NCBI GenBank assembly: GCA_017642625.1
Contig: JAGCOQ010000090.1
Coordinates: 1 to 8,569, forward strand
DNA from: Alphaproteobacteria bacterium
GTDB taxonomy: Bacteria > Pseudomonadota > Alphaproteobacteria > Rs-D84
Reading direction: 5' to 3'
Length of the DNA stretch: 8,569 nt
Shown: piece by piece, positions 1 through 7,179 of the stretch
How the letters are laid out: each line of letters opens with the position of its first letter
Position numbering within the stretch: position 1 is the stretch's first letter
Translations under genes and position numbers: made by a program
The notes under the pieces: generated by a model
The model's input: the letters and a program-made list of their open reading frames with translations, nothing else
What the model was told of the DNA's origin: nothing
The model's database searches: none

Positions 1-8
1 AAAAGGCG

Positions 9-39
9 TTGAAAAACCAATTTTTTTATATACTATATC
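9..39 (+). promoter_or_regulatory. possible dnaB promoter immediately before the start codon
   Basis: A TTGAAA hexamer (9-14) is followed after about 18 bases by an AT-rich stretch containing CTATAT/TATATC (33-39). This is a loose match to -35 and -10 boxes. If used, transcription would begin at or within a few bases of the dnaB ATG at 44, giving a leaderless or nearly leaderless message. That would fit the absence of any G-rich ribosome binding site before this ATG. It is a pattern match only, and the window begins just upstream, so other promoters may exist. Confidence 0.25.
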
Positions 40-43
40 AGAC

Positions 44-1603
44 ATGGACTTTACCCCGAAAACTTTGCCGACCAATCTTGAAGCAGAACAAGCCGTTTTA
101 GCCGCTGTTTTGATGAACAATCGTGCATTGGAACGCATTTCGGATTTCTTGCGTCCGGAACATTTTTCCCACCCCGCACACCAAGAAATATATAAATTGG
201 CAATGCGATTGTTTTCGGTGGGTCAAACATTCGATATAATTTCTATCAAGACCTATCTTGACCAACAAGGTGTCTTGGAAACAGTTGGTGGTGTTGATTA
301 TCTGACCCAGTTGGCTGGGGCGGGCGTGACGGTCGTCAATGTTGAACAATATGCCCGTATCGTGTATGACAATGCAATGCGTCGCGAACTTATCGCACTG
401 GGTCAAGATATTACGGACCAAGCATTTGTAGAAGATTTGGATAACCCTGTTTCGCGCCAGATAGAGGTTGCCGAACAAAAACTGTTTGATATGGCAACCA
501 AGGGGTCGGCTGAACACGAAGTCACCCCTATTTCCGTCGCCCTGCAAGCCGCTTTGGCCGAGGCGGAAATTGCATATAAAGCCGACGGGCAATTATCTGG
601 TTTGACAACTGGTCTGACCGATTTGGATAAATCAATCAGTGGTCTGCACCATTCCGATTTAATTATTATTGCTGGTCGTCCCGCCATGGGTAAAACAACA
701 TTGGCAATGAATATTGCATTTAATGCCGCAAACGCCATTTTGGCTGGTCGTGCCAATGAAAAGTATAAGGGTGCAGTTGTATTCTTCAGCCTTGAAATGT
801 CATCTGCCCAGTTGGCAGCGCGTGTTTTGTCGTCGCAATCCAAGGTTCCTGTTTCCGCCATGCGCGAAGGTTCACTGACCGACGAAGATTTTATGAAATT
901 GTCGCAGTATTCGGCGGCAATCGGTCGTGTTCCATTGTGCATTGACGACACCGCGGGCATGTCTGTTCCAATGATGCGTGCGCGTGCGCGTCGCTTGGCA
1001 CGCAAATATGGTGGTATCGCACTGATTGTGATTGACTATCTGCAACTTATGACCCTGCCCGGCAGCAGTCGTAAAAACGACGGTCGTGTCCAAGAATTAT
1101 CTGAAATCACCCGTGGTCTGAAAATGTTGGCCAAGGAATTAGATGTTCCTGTTGTCGCCCTGTCCCAGTTGTCGCGCAGTGTCGAAGCACGTGATGATAA
1201 ACACCCGATTCTGTCTGACTTGCGTGAATCTGGATCAATTGAACAGGATGCCGACATTGTTATGTTCACGTATCGTGAAGAATACTATTTGACCAACCGC
1301 GACCCATCTAATAAATTGTCCGGCAATGTTAACGACAAAATGGTTGAATCGTTCCAGCGTCGTTTGGAACGTGCGCGGAACAAGGCCGAAATCATTATCG
1401 GTAAAAATCGTCATGGTCGTACCGAAACAATTAACGTGTCGTTCTTTGGCGAATACAGTCTGTTTGATAACTTAGATGATGCGGCGGCGCGTGCTGCAAA
1501 TACCTTTATTCCTATGCCTAACGAGGCATCATCTATGCCACCGGCTGATGCGCCAATGGATGAAATTGATACGAACGCAATTCCAGACGATATGCCACTG
1601 TAA
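44..1603 (+). CDS. dnaB: replicative DNA helicase DnaB
   Basis: This is the hexameric 5'-to-3' helicase that unwinds the replication fork and recruits primase. The 519-residue product has the full DnaB layout: an N-terminal helical domain (about 14-115), a linker, and a RecA-type ATPase domain from about 185. Visible motifs are Walker A GRPAMGKT (211-218), the catalytic Glu in FSLEMS (E251), Walker B LIVIDYLQL (D331), the SQLSR glutamine motif (Q375), and the C-terminal GKNRHGRT segment (453-460) where the trans-acting basic residues lie. It is somewhat longer than the 471-residue E. coli protein, with an acidic, Pro/Met-rich tail after about residue 490. The segment GLHHSDLIIIAGRP closely resembles alphaproteobacterial DnaB. 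The ATG at 44 lacks a convincing ribosome binding site but gives the expected DnaB N-terminus (LPTNLEAEQAVL). The next gene starts 65 bases downstream. Confidence 0.97.
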   Translation: MDFTPKTLPTNLEAEQAVLAAVLMNNRALERISDFLRPEHFSHPAHQEIYKLAMRLFSVGQTFDIISIKTYLDQQGVLETVGGVDYLTQLAGAGVTVVNVEQYARIVYDNAMRRELIALGQDITDQAFVEDLDNPVSRQIEVAEQKLFDMATKGSAEHEVTPISVALQAALAEAEIAYKADGQLSGLTTGLTDLDKSISGLHHSDLIIIAGRPAMGKTTLAMNIAFNAANAILAGRANEKYKGAVVFFSLEMSSAQLAARVLSSQSKVPVSAMREGSLTDEDFMKLSQYSAAIGRVPLCIDDTAGMSVPMMRARARRLARKYGGIALIVIDYLQLMTLPGSSRKNDGRVQELSEITRGLKMLAKELDVPVVALSQLSRSVEARDDKHPILSDLRESGSIEQDADIVMFTYREEYYLTNRDPSNKLSGNVNDKMVESFQRRLERARNKAEIIIGKNRHGRTETINVSFFGEYSLFDNLDDAAARAANTFIPMPNEASSMPPADAPMDEIDTNAIPDDMPL

Positions 1604-1629
1604 TTATTTTCTTGCGTCTTTTGTAAAAA

Positions 1630-1648
1630 TTGACTAAGATTTTGTCAA
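1630..1648 (+). promoter_or_regulatory. TTGAC-N9-GTCAA inverted repeat, possible operator/-35 region
   Basis: TTGAC (1630-1634) and GTCAA (1644-1648) form a perfect 5-bp inverted repeat with a 9-base spacer, 20 bases before the ATG of the helix-turn-helix regulator. The left arm also reads TTGACT, a near-consensus -35 box, but I see no good -10 box at the right distance. Two-domain HTH regulators often bind short dyads in their own promoters, so autoregulation is possible. The arms are short and chance is a real alternative. Confidence 0.3.
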
Positions 1649-1668
1649 GTATTCCAAGGAGTTTTACA

Positions 1669-2676
1669 ATGGCCCAAGAAGAAATCATTTTTCCAAATAA
1701 TATTCGCAACATTCGCCTTAAGAAAGGTATGAAAATGACCGAATTGGCGCGTCGTTCCAATTTGTCGTTGTCGGCGGTATCTAAAATCGAAAAAGGTGTT
1801 CGCCGTTTGAACCAAAAACAGTTGCTGAATATCTGCAACATTTTGGGCTGTAAATTATCCGACATATTTATTAAAGAATCTGACGAAGTCGCAACTCAAT
1901 GGCAAAGCGAAATCAAACGCCGTTTGAACGACAACGAAGACAGCGGTCTGAAAATCTTTGGTTCGGGGTTGCGTAAAATCCGTCAACAGACCGGCAAAAC
2001 CATTGCCCAAGCGGCCAAGGATGCCGGCATGACCCTGTCTGTCTATCATAAGATAGAGGTTGGTCAACGCGAAGTTTACGAAAACGAAATCGAACCATTG
2101 GCAAAATCTTTCACACTTAATGTTGCCTCTATGTTTGATAAAATCGCGGAATTGTATAAGTCCGGCGAATTGAACAATCAAATCAGCAAGGTCAAAGAAC
2201 GTGTGAAATCTGTCTTGGTCCCCGGCAATCCTGTATCTGGCATTGATATGCACGACGGTCTGTATGGTGCGAAATTGTATGACAGTGCGCGTAAAAAATT
2301 AGTTCCTGTGTTCGGCACCCCGTCTGGCAAGGCTATTTCTTTCAAAAAATCAGATGAAACAATGATTGTTGCCCCAATGAACCTTGAAGGTCGCAAGGGG
2401 ATTTATGCCGTTGTTCCAAACACGAAACACATGGGCGGTTTTCTGCCAGAAACGTCTTATGTATTCGCAGATGTTAATGCCAAAGTGGCTGTGGGCGACA
2501 TGGCGATTTGCATTGATTCTGATTTTGATCAATTAAAACCAGATGAAACCGCAACCGCACAAATCGTTGCCGTCCGTCAGGATTCCAAAGGCAAGATTTA
2601 TGGTCAGGGTGCAACCGCATCTGAAAAGATTATCGGCAAAACCATGCACAAGGTTATTATGATTGTAATGGAATAA
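1669..2676 (+). CDS. tandem-HTH (XRE) transcriptional regulator with degenerate S24/LexA-like C-terminal domain
   Basis: This is a probable DNA-binding regulator of 335 residues. The ATG at 1669 is preferred over an in-frame TTG at 1630 because AAGGAG (1656-1661) sits 7 bases before it. Residues 11-67 form a clear Cro/CI-type helix-turn-helix (MTELARRSNLSLSAVSKIEKG). Residues 100-159 form a second, more divergent one (TIAQAAKDAGMTLSVYHKIEVG). From about residue 220 the pattern resembles the LexA/CI/S24 peptidase fold (PVFGTPSG, then KGIYAVVPNTKHMGGFLPETSYVF, then VAVGDMAICI). In active S24 proteins the segment after YAV carries G-D-S-M with the nucleophilic serine. Here the aligned residues are T252-K253-H254-M255, so self-cleavage looks lost. 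Domain family assignment of the C-terminus is my alignment by eye. It lies 23 bases before the next gene and is probably co-transcribed with it. The target is unknown. Confidence 0.85.
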   Translation: MAQEEIIFPNNIRNIRLKKGMKMTELARRSNLSLSAVSKIEKGVRRLNQKQLLNICNILGCKLSDIFIKESDEVATQWQSEIKRRLNDNEDSGLKIFGSGLRKIRQQTGKTIAQAAKDAGMTLSVYHKIEVGQREVYENEIEPLAKSFTLNVASMFDKIAELYKSGELNNQISKVKERVKSVLVPGNPVSGIDMHDGLYGAKLYDSARKKLVPVFGTPSGKAISFKKSDETMIVAPMNLEGRKGIYAVVPNTKHMGGFLPETSYVFADVNAKVAVGDMAICIDSDFDQLKPDETATAQIVAVRQDSKGKIYGQGATASEKIIGKTMHKVIMIVME

Positions 2677-2699
2677 TCCATAACACCGGAGAGAGAACC

Positions 2700-3359
2700 A
2701 TGAAACCAAAAGCCAGTGTAGTCGCACAGAAGTTATTAAACCTTTATCGCCAATCGCATGTTATCATTGGCGGGTGGCAGGCGTTGAATCCCATATTTGT
2801 AAAGGAATCTACACCCGAAGTGTTAAAGGCTTTATCTGATTTGCCAACTGGTAAAATGTTGGTGCACCACATTGAAAATCTTAAATCTGGCAAAACCCCA
2901 ATGGATTCTGTGGAACGCGACTTGTTGCCATACGGTGGCGTAATGGTTGAAACAATGGCGAACATCCAAATCAAACCTGCGGACTGGAAGGAACTGATTG
3001 CGGCAATAAACGCATTTACCCCCGACCAAGATGGTTTGAATCGCATAATGGATGTGAAGGTAATCAAATCTTATGGTAATGAATGGCCGAATATTGTTCG
3101 TGCGGCATTGGCAACACATCATCCTGCTTTGTTGCAACAATGGGCGATTGTGGATCAAACTTTTAACGCGTATAAACGTTGGAATCTGGCAAATGAAATA
3201 CTTAGCCAGCCACTTAGCGACCGTTCCCGCGCCCAAATCCAAGCAGATATGTTTGAATATGAAACATATTTGCCAATGTTTGGTGATGCCGGCAAAGAAT
3301 TGCTGGCTAAGTTGCGCACATTCATCAGCAGTATGAAACGCATCAACGAACCTAAATAA
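2700..3359 (+). CDS. hypothetical protein, mostly helical, unrecognised
   Basis: I do not recognise this 219-residue protein. A good ribosome binding site (GGAGAGAG, ending about 5 bases before the ATG) supports the start. The product has no signal peptide, no membrane segment and no cysteine. It looks like a soluble, predominantly helical cytoplasmic protein with amphipathic stretches (KASVVAQKLLNLYRQSHVII near the start, KELLAKLRTFISSMKRI near the end) and several Trp residues. Codon use looks like that of the neighbouring chromosomal genes. It follows the HTH regulator by 23 bases, so it may be its target or partner. Its TAA stop (3357-3359) directly abuts the stop of the convergent truncated terminase at 3360. 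The present C-terminus may therefore be native, or may have been created at that junction. Confidence 0.75.
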   Translation: MKPKASVVAQKLLNLYRQSHVIIGGWQALNPIFVKESTPEVLKALSDLPTGKMLVHHIENLKSGKTPMDSVERDLLPYGGVMVETMANIQIKPADWKELIAAINAFTPDQDGLNRIMDVKVIKSYGNEWPNIVRAALATHHPALLQQWAIVDQTFNAYKRWNLANEILSQPLSDRSRAQIQADMFEYETYLPMFGDAGKELLAKLRTFISSMKRINEPK

Positions 3360-3965
3360 TCAGTCGTCATCATTTGTCCGGTATATTGTATCCATTGTAT
3401 GTGGCGTGCCAATGTATATCATTGCGCCACTGGGCGACAAGATAAAGTCCAATTCCCGTAATCGTTCACGCAACATTTCGCGTTTTTGTGCGGTATTGCA
3501 TGTATTTGGCACTTCGACATCATCACAAATTATCAAATCCGCACGCGCACCTGTTATATTTCCATGGATTCCTTGACATATAACCGACGGTTCACGAATG
3601 CCAACCGGTCGATTAATTGTTATGCGCCCAGACGCCCACTCTTTCTTATTCTTGGGCACCATATCAACGCACAATGGATGATTTTCCAAAATATTGCGAA
3701 TATGGTTTACCATGCGCGTTGCCAAACAAGTTTCCGCCGACAAAATCAATATTCTGGTTTCTGGGCGCATATATAATACGCATGCTGCGAATATTCCGAC
3801 GACCGTCGATTTTCCCGAATGCCGAAAAGCCATCAGCAAACCACGCCGAACATCACCAGACCACACATCAACTAAAAAATCCATCATGCGCCGATGATGT
3901 GCCGGCGTTTCCATGTTTATATATTGATTCCATGCATCCATAAAATCATAAAACGCCGTAATCAT
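3360..3965 (-). CDS. truncated phage terminase large subunit (T7 gp19-like), ATPase part only
   Basis: TerL is the DNA-packaging motor ATPase and nuclease. The 201 residues match the N-terminal part of the T7 gp19 family: a Walker A variant AFRHSGKST (46-54), ITGARADLIICDDVEVPN (137-154) holding Walker B with D148-D149, and the coupling motif YIGTPH (184-189). Full-length members run close to 600 residues. Here the frame ends in RTNDDD right after the coupling motif, so the linker and the whole RNase H-like nuclease domain are gone. The opposite-strand region to the left, read on the - strand, does not continue the protein in any frame. The ATG at 3965 overlaps the tail-fibre gene by 20 bases, suggesting translational coupling; its own ribosome binding site is weak. 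The TGA (3360-3362) touches the stop of the convergent gene. Probably non-functional in packaging, although the frame is clean. Confidence 0.88.
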   Translation of the reverse strand: MITAFYDFMDAWNQYINMETPAHHRRMMDFLVDVWSGDVRRGLLMAFRHSGKSTVVGIFAACVLYMRPETRILILSAETCLATRMVNHIRNILENHPLCVDMVPKNKKEWASGRITINRPVGIREPSVICQGIHGNITGARADLIICDDVEVPNTCNTAQKREMLRERLRELDFILSPSGAMIYIGTPHTMDTIYRTNDDD

Positions 3966-4491
3966 CTTTGGTTTCGTTTGGTGCGGTTTCTGTGATTGAA
4001 CCGTAATCGTTTATCAGTTGTGGCAAAGCACTCGACAAAACAGACAACAAATTATTATACAGTCCCAACACACCACCACCGGACAATTTATCTTCGACAA
4101 CACCCAATGTGTAATTAAGGAAATTAACAACATTGTCATGCGTATTTGCCCACGCCGACAAATCAATATCAACACCATGCAAATCTTGGAATGCCGCCAG
4201 TAAGAAATTAAAATCGTCATTCAAATCTTCGGGATCAATTTTGTCGGTTGGTTGATAATCTATCACGCGCGACAACGATATTTGCCGAAAAATATCTATT
4301 TGGACATCCGCCGCCGGCGCGGTTGTAAATATAACACGTCCACCGGTAAAATCGTCATTTGGCACGACTGTAAATCCGGCGGAAACGGCAACACTGTCCA
4401 ACGCAACATGCACATCAGCGACTTGAAAGAAAGGAAACGCAAACACATATTCTGTTGTTGCGCCATCACCAGTATATGAAATCTTATACAT
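3946..4491 (-). CDS. short tail-fibre protein, T7 gp17 N-terminal-domain-like
   Basis: This is probably the adaptor that attaches tail fibres or spikes to the tail nozzle. Residues 1 to about 106 fit the T7 tail-fibre N-terminal domain: YTGDGATTEYVFAFPF at the start, a TVVPN/VIFTTAPAADVQIDIFRQ beta-strand pattern, then SRVIDYQPTDKIDPEDLN before a helix (DFNFLLAAFQDLHG). The remaining 75 residues are hydrophobic-helical with a GGG turn and have no fibre shaft or receptor-binding repeats. At 181 residues it is far shorter than T7 gp17 (553). It may therefore be a stand-alone adaptor for a separately encoded fibre, or a fibre that lost its distal part. A GGGGG ribosome binding site lies about 6 bases before the ATG. 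The gene starts 12 bases after the 116-residue gene and overlaps the terminase start. Confidence 0.78.
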   Translation of the reverse strand: MYKISYTGDGATTEYVFAFPFFQVADVHVALDSVAVSAGFTVVPNDDFTGGRVIFTTAPAADVQIDIFRQISLSRVIDYQPTDKIDPEDLNDDFNFLLAAFQDLHGVDIDLSAWANTHDNVVNFLNYTLGVVEDKLSGGGVLGLYNNLLSVLSSALPQLINDYGSITETAPNETKDDYGVL

Positions 4492-4503
4492 GTTCGCCCC
4501 CGT

Positions 4504-4854
4504 TTATCCAATCAAGTCATCAAAATGCGACAATAATGTTTTCAACAGATTTGGCGATTTAGAAACACTGGCTGTTTTCAGTTTTTTCAGATTCGCACGA
4601 CGTTTGTCGTCATATGGTTCTGCGGTTTCGTCTTGAATTCGTTTTAATACCGCGCCCGTTGTCATATTTTCACGCGCCATACCACCCGCACCATATTTAG
4701 CCCGTTGCGCCGCCAATGCTTTTTTAACAAGATTCGCCTTGGTCTTTTCATCATTTGCCATTTGTTGCAATATTTCCTGACGCTTGCTCTTGGTCTCTTT
4801 CTTTGCGTTGTTATAATCCAAGATTTCCGTCACATCTGATACAATTTGTCCCAT
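4504..4854 (-). CDS. small basic phage protein of unknown function
   Basis: This 116-residue protein begins MGQIVSDVTEIL, followed by a charged, Lys-rich helical region (NAKKETKSKRQEILQQM, KANLVKKALAAQRAKYGAGG) and a second helical region (GAVLKRIQDE, KRRANLKKLK). It has no signal peptide or membrane span. Its place between the tail tubular B and tail-fibre genes is where T7 encodes its internal virion proteins. It could be a reduced internal or ejection protein, or a small tail accessory protein. I know of no activity to assign. The start is supported by AAAGGGG ending 6 bases before the ATG. It begins 16 bases after the preceding gene and ends 12 bases before the next. Confidence 0.7.
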   Translation of the reverse strand: MGQIVSDVTEILDYNNAKKETKSKRQEILQQMANDEKTKANLVKKALAAQRAKYGAGGMARENMTTGAVLKRIQDETAEPYDDKRRANLKKLKTASVSKSPNLLKTLLSHFDDLIG

Positions 4855-4870
4855 AATTTACCCCTTTTGC

Positions 4871-6583
4871 TTAAATCCCATAATTTCCGAACACAGATAC
4901 CGATAATATCGTTGCCGGCAACTGCTCGTTACCATGTATTCGCCATGGCGCATTTATACAATCCCGCGAAGTTCCCAGTATGCCAACCGACACATCACCA
5001 CTGAATCCGTCCGAATCTTCCGCATAGATTTCATTTGGCAATGTGATTCGTGCGCCGTTGATGAACAAAGATTTTGTATTTAACACACGCGCCATAATTT
5101 TTCGTATGCGTAAGCGCGACACATTGTGCCCTGATGCACGCAGCGGCAAACCAGATGCACAAAAACTGAAATCATGTGTTCCGTCTGACAATGCACCGTC
5201 ATCAAACTTTTCCAGTGATATTGCTGTGCCACGTTTTGCAACAACGAAAGTTTCATCTTCCAGCACCGCGACCGACAAGAACTTGCCGTCCGTCGTGTAT
5301 TTTGCCCACGCTGATATGCCCAAACCTGCATTTTGGTTCAGCACAGCCATCGTTCCATCGTCCATAACAACGAACAACTGGCGCGTTGATGGGTTATACG
5401 CCATATCAACCGGCCCCGTCATCAAATGCTTGGACATAGCACACAAATCGTTCGCGTTATAATTTTCACCCAAATCATCCAGGGAAAGTTCCCGAATATC
5501 GCGCATATTGCGTGAAACGAAAACTGTCTGACCCTCTATTTTCTGGGGTGGCAAATAACGTGATGCGACACTGCCAACGGAAGTATGCTGTTTTATATCA
5601 ACCGACGCGGGCGTCAGTGGCTTATTTGAAATCGCCCATTCACCCACAGATGTCAAAATCTGCAAATTATCACTGCTGACAACTGTGCAGATTTGTTGTC
5701 GCTGTTGTGATGTCAGTGTTATGAATATTGCTTCGTCATCCAGCCCCGTTCCAACGGAAAAATTATTATGCTTTCCAACCTGCGACATCCAAACACCGCT
5801 GGGCCAATCGCGCGAACCACCAAACACTAAACGATTCTGGTGAAAAGTTATACTGCATGGCCACCCACGCCGATTACTGAACGCCCCTTCATACCAATCG
5901 GTTATCGGTGATTGTGGCAAAGTATATGTTGAATTAGTGTATGCAACCGCAGTTGTGGCATTCGTCACCGAATCTATGCGCCATTGCAGCCCCATAAGCA
6001 ATATGCGTTCACCAACCGAATCTGCCGTCCAAAAATCGCTGCTGGTTGTAAATGTGGCATAATTGTTGCCACCACTATTCGCACTCAGCGTGATTGTTAT
6101 ACCGTCTGCATCATCAAACTTCATAAACGGCATATTCTGTGTCATATCCGAATTGACGGAAAACTCGAACAGATTCAATGAAAATCCGTTGCTGGTCTTT
6201 CTTAAAATGCGTGGCTGATAATCGGGATGCACAAAAATTATTGTTCCGAATCTCTGTGCATATTGCACACACGCCACATCATCATATGACCATGGCGAAA
6301 TAATACTTTGCGCCAATGTGCCGTCTGGGGCAAACACCCACAAACGTTCATCTGCCAACGCAATGATATATTGTTCAGAATCAGATACCGAAAACGACAA
6401 CAACTTCGCCACTTTCAACAAATCTGTTATTTTGGTCAGCCCCCGCCGGCGCGACAAACCGCCCCCCGCCAACACATCCATATTTTCCAAACGCGATAAT
6501 CCCGCTAGATTATCATGGGCAAAGAACTCTGGTGAAACTTCGCCATTAAAAAACGTGTTTTGAGTTTTGATAAAATCAACCAT
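4871..6583 (-). CDS. tail tubular protein B-like (T7 gp12-like) tail nozzle protein
   Basis: This is a probable structural protein of the short tail, forming the nozzle beneath the gp11-like adaptor ring. The 570-residue product begins MVDFIKTQNTFFNGEVSPEF and continues with LSRLENMDVLAGGGLSRRRG, the N-terminal signature (fewer than 20 residues per piece) seen in podoviral tail tubular B proteins: full-length layout, beta-rich, Gly/Ser/Thr-rich, ending VFGNYGI. T7 gp12 is longer (794). I prefer the ATG at 6583 over an in-frame ATG at 6613. The latter would overlap the upstream gene by 14 bases, whereas AAAGGTG lies 6 bases before 6583. Assignment rests on position directly after the gp11-like gene, length and the N-terminal pattern; no catalytic motif exists to check. 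A related stabilisation or head-closure protein is the main alternative. Confidence 0.75.
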   Translation of the reverse strand: MVDFIKTQNTFFNGEVSPEFFAHDNLAGLSRLENMDVLAGGGLSRRRGLTKITDLLKVAKLLSFSVSDSEQYIIALADERLWVFAPDGTLAQSIISPWSYDDVACVQYAQRFGTIIFVHPDYQPRILRKTSNGFSLNLFEFSVNSDMTQNMPFMKFDDADGITITLSANSGGNNYATFTTSSDFWTADSVGERILLMGLQWRIDSVTNATTAVAYTNSTYTLPQSPITDWYEGAFSNRRGWPCSITFHQNRLVFGGSRDWPSGVWMSQVGKHNNFSVGTGLDDEAIFITLTSQQRQQICTVVSSDNLQILTSVGEWAISNKPLTPASVDIKQHTSVGSVASRYLPPQKIEGQTVFVSRNMRDIRELSLDDLGENYNANDLCAMSKHLMTGPVDMAYNPSTRQLFVVMDDGTMAVLNQNAGLGISAWAKYTTDGKFLSVAVLEDETFVVAKRGTAISLEKFDDGALSDGTHDFSFCASGLPLRASGHNVSRLRIRKIMARVLNTKSLFINGARITLPNEIYAEDSDGFSGDVSVGILGTSRDCINAPWRIHGNEQLPATILSVSVFGNYGI

Positions 6584-6599
6584 TTGAAACACCTTTGGC

Positions 6600-7118
6600 T
6601 TAGAATCGCGCATTTATCAAAGAAAAATTATCTATATTTGCGGCCGTGGTGGTTGTGCTGTCTATGAACTTGGCAGATTGATATTCTGTTTCATACAAAG
6701 CCGCCAACATTCTGAACACAGATTGATCGCCCGTCATTGGCACACAGAACTCCATTGCCAACTTTGTCGCCGCCAGCGATACAAAATAACAAGGATACGA
6801 TTCTGGCGACACACGCGTCATGGCGGTAATTGTTATTTTTTCATCTGGCGCAATTATTCGCCCATTTGATATTTTCCCCGGTGCTTTTATCACGCGCAAG
6901 ACATCCGACGGTATAACAAAATCGTTATCAACTGTTTCAGTCAATTCGTATGTTCGAATCGCGAATCGCCATGGATGAGATGCAATTAACGCATCCATAA
7001 TCGGATCAAATAATGTTCGCGCCAGTTGTGATGCAACACTGTCATCGGCCAATGATTGTATTGGGCGTTCCCCCAACTTTAACAATGCCATTGAACATAA
7101 ATCTACTTTGGTCAGCAT
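6600..7118 (-). CDS. tail tubular protein A-like (T7 gp11-like) head-tail adaptor
   Basis: This is a probable adaptor that forms the ring between portal and nozzle in short-tailed phages. The 172-residue product has the family pattern: N-terminal TKVDLCSMALLKLGERPI, SLADDS, then LFDPIMDALIASHPWRFA (36-53), where the HPWRF block is typical. This is followed by a short beta segment with an IPSDVLRVIKAP motif and a helical C-terminus. Its length is close to that of T7 gp11 (196). The start is backed by AGGGGG placed 6 bases before the ATG. It is the first gene after the terminator at 7144-7172, and 16 bases separate it from the nozzle gene. I see no promoter in the 61-base gap upstream, so expression probably depends on read-through. 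Confidence 0.82.
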   Translation of the reverse strand: MLTKVDLCSMALLKLGERPIQSLADDSVASQLARTLFDPIMDALIASHPWRFAIRTYELTETVDNDFVIPSDVLRVIKAPGKISNGRIIAPDEKITITAMTRVSPESYPCYFVSLAATKLAMEFCVPMTGDQSVFRMLAALYETEYQSAKFIDSTTTTAANIDNFSLINARF

Positions 7119-7143
7119 GTTGTTCCCCCTATTCTTTTTTCAT

Positions 7144-7172
7144 AAAAAAGGCCGGCAAATACCTGCCTTTTT
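7144..7172 (-). terminator. Rho-independent terminator after the capsid/companion pair
   Basis: Read on the - strand, a GGC-A-GG / CC-G-GCC stem (one A/G mismatch, 6-base loop at 7156-7161) is followed by six T residues (7149-7144). A-tract and T-tract can extend the stem by about five further A-T pairs, so it could also act on the + strand. It starts 8 bases after the stop of the 76-residue gene and 26 bases before the tail tubular A start. It would thin transcription from the abundant capsid genes into the tail genes. Confidence 0.75.
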
Positions 7173-7179
7173 GTTTGTC

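Noticed and set aside
403..1005. A 200-codon - strand open frame inside dnaB.
   Set aside because: It is an antisense shadow of a strongly recognised conserved gene, with no ribosome binding site and no recognisable protein pattern.
1630..1668. In-frame TTG start 13 codons upstream of the HTH regulator ATG.
   Set aside because: No ribosome binding site precedes it, and AAGGAG at 1656-1661 clearly serves the ATG at 1669; TTGACT there looks like a promoter element instead.
2744..3242. Long - strand open frames opposite the 219-residue gene, considered as a continuation of the terminase.
   Set aside because: Their translations (for example MITFTSIMRF or MDLGAGTVAK) show no terminase linker or nuclease motifs such as the acidic residues expected; they look like shadows of the + strand gene.
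3617..3943. Plus-strand open frames (up to 108 codons) inside the terminase fragment.
   Set aside because: The - strand frame matches T7-type terminase motifs over its length; the + strand translations are His/Arg/Pro-rich shadows without starts supported by a ribosome binding site.
6584..6613. Upstream ATG for the nozzle gene, adding ten residues.
   Set aside because: It overlaps the preceding gene by 14 bases, and the downstream ATG at 6583 has AAAGGTG at the right spacing and gives the family-like N-terminus.
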